From Desulfuribacillus stibiiarsenatis (GTDB taxonomy: Bacteria > Bacillota > Bacilli > Desulfuribacillales > Desulfuribacillaceae), in assembly GCF_001742305.1 (NCBI RefSeq), contig NZ_MJAT01000033.1:174522-238521 (forward strand): a stretch of 64,000 bases of DNA, given 5' to 3'. The notes beneath the pieces are model-generated. The model searched no databases, was not told where the DNA came from, and saw only the letters and a list, made by a program, of their open reading frames with translations. This document shows, in pieces, positions 63,813 through 64,000 of the stretch; position 1 is the first letter of the stretch; every line of letters begins with the position of its first letter. A program made the translations under genes and the position numbers.

Positions 63813-64000
63813 TGGTTAAGCCCTCGACCGATTAGTATCTGTCCGCTTAACATATCACTATGCTTACACTCCAGACCTATCTACCTCGTCATCTCCAAGG
63901 GGTCTTACTAGCTTATGCTATGGGAAATCTTATCTTGAGGGGGGCTTTGCGCTTAGATGCTTTCAGCGCTTATCCCTTCCAAACTTGGCTACCCAGCTAT
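63813..64000 (-). rRNA. rrl: 23S ribosomal RNA, 3' end (partial)
   Basis: The last 188 nt of a 23S gene on the minus strand. The 3' end reads GATACTAATCGGTCGAGGGCTTAACC, and the upstream part includes the conserved GCATCTAAGCGC region. The exact 3' end is uncertain by a few bases. GGGTTAACC next to it can pair with the mature end as part of the processing stem. The gene continues beyond the right edge. Confidence 0.95.

Noticed and set aside
52757..64000. Prophage or integrated element as source of the iron/metal clusters
   Set aside because: No integrase, att-like repeats or phage genes, and base composition and ribosome sites match the rest of the window by eye.

Overview
The window is AT-rich, densely packed Gram-positive DNA from a low-GC member of the Bacillota. 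Strong AGGAGG-type ribosome sites with frequent GTG and TTG starts, a perfect CIRCE operator, Rex, a Bacillus-like pur cluster, a kamA/ablB pair, yerB/yerC homologues and riboswitch-type leaders all point that way. A Tat-exported, selenocysteine-containing formate dehydrogenase, an extensive molybdopterin cofactor gene set and a ferrous-iron uptake operon suggest an anaerobic or facultatively anaerobic respirer. A Desulfuribacillus-like spore-former is my guess, not a demonstrated identification. Nearly all genes are on the minus strand, running leftward from an rRNA operon whose 23S 3' end and 5S gene lie at the right edge.

Left part (1-8.4 kb): start of an unidentified membrane protein, yerC and yerB homologues, a small DUF5665-like membrane protein (plus strand), a chemoreceptor, the beta-lysine/N-acetyl-beta-lysine pair kamA-ablB and a HAD phosphatase. 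Purine block (8.4-21.7 kb): guaA, a purine permease behind a guanine-type riboswitch, then purE-K-B-C-F-M-N-H-D. purS, purQ and purL are missing from their usual place between purC and purF. Formate dehydrogenase block (21.7-28 kb): fdhA (in-frame UGA read as selenocysteine), fdhB and a cytochrome b subunit, followed by fdhE and a ModE-N-like regulator. Then come an EF-G paralogue (plus strand) and groES-groEL under CIRCE.

Molybdenum cofactor block (33.4-45.3 kb): a MoeA with a C-terminal periplasmic-binding-like domain, a small HTH-like protein, tatC, tatA, rex, a MoeA-MobB fusion, a MoeA/MogA-like protein, a MOSC-MogA fusion, moaC, moaA, mobA and fdhD. moaA sits behind a promoter, a Moco-riboswitch-like leader and an intrinsic terminator. 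Together these genes make, insert and export the cofactor-loaded formate dehydrogenase. The next region holds a diverged L28-like zinc-ribbon protein, 5-formyl-THF cyclo-ligase, an ABC-F protein, a secreted repeat protein and the t6A cluster tsaE-tsaB-rimI-tsaD.

Right part (52.7-64 kb): a ferrous-iron operon with the order GGDEF - feoA - feoA - feoB - Cys-rich FeoB partner - HD-GYP. The genes overlap or nearly abut and lie behind a promoter and a Fur-box-like site, so a cyclic-di-GMP synthase-like gene and a hydrolase-like gene bracket an iron transporter. Beside it, behind a second strong Fur box, is a cluster of four proteins carrying PGRLRL/PGRVRF heavy-metal-associated-like domains. One of these is a P-type ATPase with a non-canonical metal-site motif; two small paralogous membrane proteins follow. 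This iron-linked pair of clusters is the best candidate for an undescribed system. Other unusual items are a 126/179-nt structured repeat present in two gene leaders, a 161-bp fold-back element, a composite of three dispersed palindromic repeats, and a 22-codon membrane-peptide gene with its own terminator.
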